64,000 nt of DNA from Nostoc mirabile CHAB5784. Lineage in GTDB: Bacteria > Cyanobacteriota > Cyanobacteriia > Cyanobacteriales > Nostocaceae. Positions 63,552-64,000 of the stretch are shown here, piece after piece. Made by a program: the position numbers and the translations under genes. The stretch covers positions 1-64,000 of the forward strand of contig NZ_JAIVFS010000039.1 of the NCBI RefSeq assembly GCF_020829645.1. The letters run 5' to 3'. The notes under the pieces were generated by a model. It was not told the origin of the DNA. It was given only the letters and a program-made list of their open reading frames with translations, and made no database searches. Within the stretch, counting starts at the first letter, position 1, and each line of letters begins with the position of its first letter.

Positions 63552-64000
63552 ATGCCACCTAAAATAACAAACTCAGTTGCATGGCAGCAGGCTGAAATCC
63601 TCATGCAGCCTGCTTTCATTCGCGTTATCGACAATATCCGCAAGTCCCTTGATGAATCTTCCTGGACGGGAACTTACCACGATGTCCTGATTTGGCCGCC
63701 TAGCACCACTGATGAAATCAAAGCATTGGTAACTGAGTTGTTGCAAGCAATGGAAACTGCAACGCCCCAAGAAGCAGATGAAATCAGAGAGACTCTGGCT
63801 CGTCTGCCGATGCCCCATCCAGGATATCATCTACGTTTGCAGCGTCAACAGCAAGAAGCGAGTATCGATTTGTGGGAACTGTGTTACGAAGTGTGTTTTC
63901 TTGAATACACCCCAGAGAAGGAAGTTGCTGTTATTGATACTAGTTTAATCGATGAATTCGGTGAAGTAGATTGGCTGCGTTTGGATGCTAAGGCAAAGGA
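63552..64000 (+). CDS. Conserved hypothetical protein, 3' end beyond the window
   Basis: From ATG 63552 the frame is open to the window end (149 codons): PPKITNSVAWQQAEILMQPA, FIRVIDNIRKSLDESSWTGT, later ELCYEVCFLEYTPEKEVAVI and DTSLIDEFGEVDWLRLDAKA. Even codon composition and mixed charged/hydrophobic pattern support coding; the minus-strand frame in the same bases has no protein-like character. The family is not one I can name. Incomplete, so no full-length judgement. Confidence 0.7.
   Translation, partial: MPPKITNSVAWQQAEILMQPAFIRVIDNIRKSLDESSWTGTYHDVLIWPPSTTDEIKALVTELLQAMETATPQEADEIRETLARLPMPHPGYHLRLQRQQQEASIDLWELCYEVCFLEYTPEKEVAVIDTSLIDEFGEVDWLRLDAKAK

Overview
The window comes from a filamentous, heterocyst-forming cyanobacterium of the Nostoc type. 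Four things show this: a full heterocyst glycolipid (HGL) locus (hetI, a HetN-position SDR, hglB, hglA, hglC, hglD, hglE, hgdB, hgdC, hgdA and a GT4 glycosyltransferase in the hglT position); a tRNA-Leu(UAA) split by a group I intron; the ndhL-DUF3007-trpA block; and the many GCGATCGC octamers, heptanucleotide tandem repeats and small inverted-repeat elements.

Layout. 0.2-16 kb: EVE-domain protein, a basic secreted protein, a TolC-like outer-membrane protein, two small secreted cysteine proteins (one resembling the tendamistat fold, one a cyanovirin-N homologue), a MacA/MacB-like fusion protein and permease without an ATPase, a GNAT acetyltransferase, an Hsp70-like ATPase with a membrane partner, a SAM hydrolase-family protein and a GxxExxY protein lying between 111-bp direct repeats. 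16-18.3 kb: response regulator RpaA, an alpha/beta hydrolase and a 55-residue membrane protein. 19-37.8 kb: the HGL synthase genes, all on the minus strand except hetI. They encode a PfaA-D-like polyketide/fatty-acid system: HglE (KS-AT-ACP-ACP-half KR), HglD (catalytic KR plus hot-dog DH), HglC (KS-CLF-AT), HglA (enoyl reductase), HglB (ACP plus thioester reductase), with HetI as the phosphopantetheinyl transferase. 40-48 kb, plus strand: HgdB/HgdC export proteins, epimerase HgdA, a DUF2141 protein, a GT2 and a GT4 glycosyltransferase, which should glycosylate and export the lipid. 48.4-52.3 kb: two lipoproteins, a UPF0104-type membrane protein and an unknown protein.

52.7-56.8 kb is the most unusual part. 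It is a decayed island abutting the 3' end of tRNA-Leu(UAA), holding in order the C-terminal tail of a cas6, a gutted cas8, the N-terminal part of a cas7 (all of the MYXAN/Dev-like type I style), a CHAT protease gene, a broken IS982-family element with 8-bp target duplications, and a frameshifted C-terminal fragment resembling TnsD/TniQ. I read it as the wreck of a type I-B CRISPR-associated Tn7-like transposon that used the tRNA gene as its homing site; this needs searches to confirm.

57.8-64 kb: ndhL, a DUF3007 gene, trpA, a coiled-coil membrane protein, a PEP-CTERM protein, a Ser/Thr kinase with an SH3-like domain and the start of a conserved protein cut by the window end.

Intergenic space is crowded with small mobile repeats. 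Two families have visible target duplications (3-bp TNA; about 10 bp), and two repeat-derived inserts lie in frame inside coding sequences (hglE and the GT2 gene). No CRISPR array, rRNA or intact transposon was seen.
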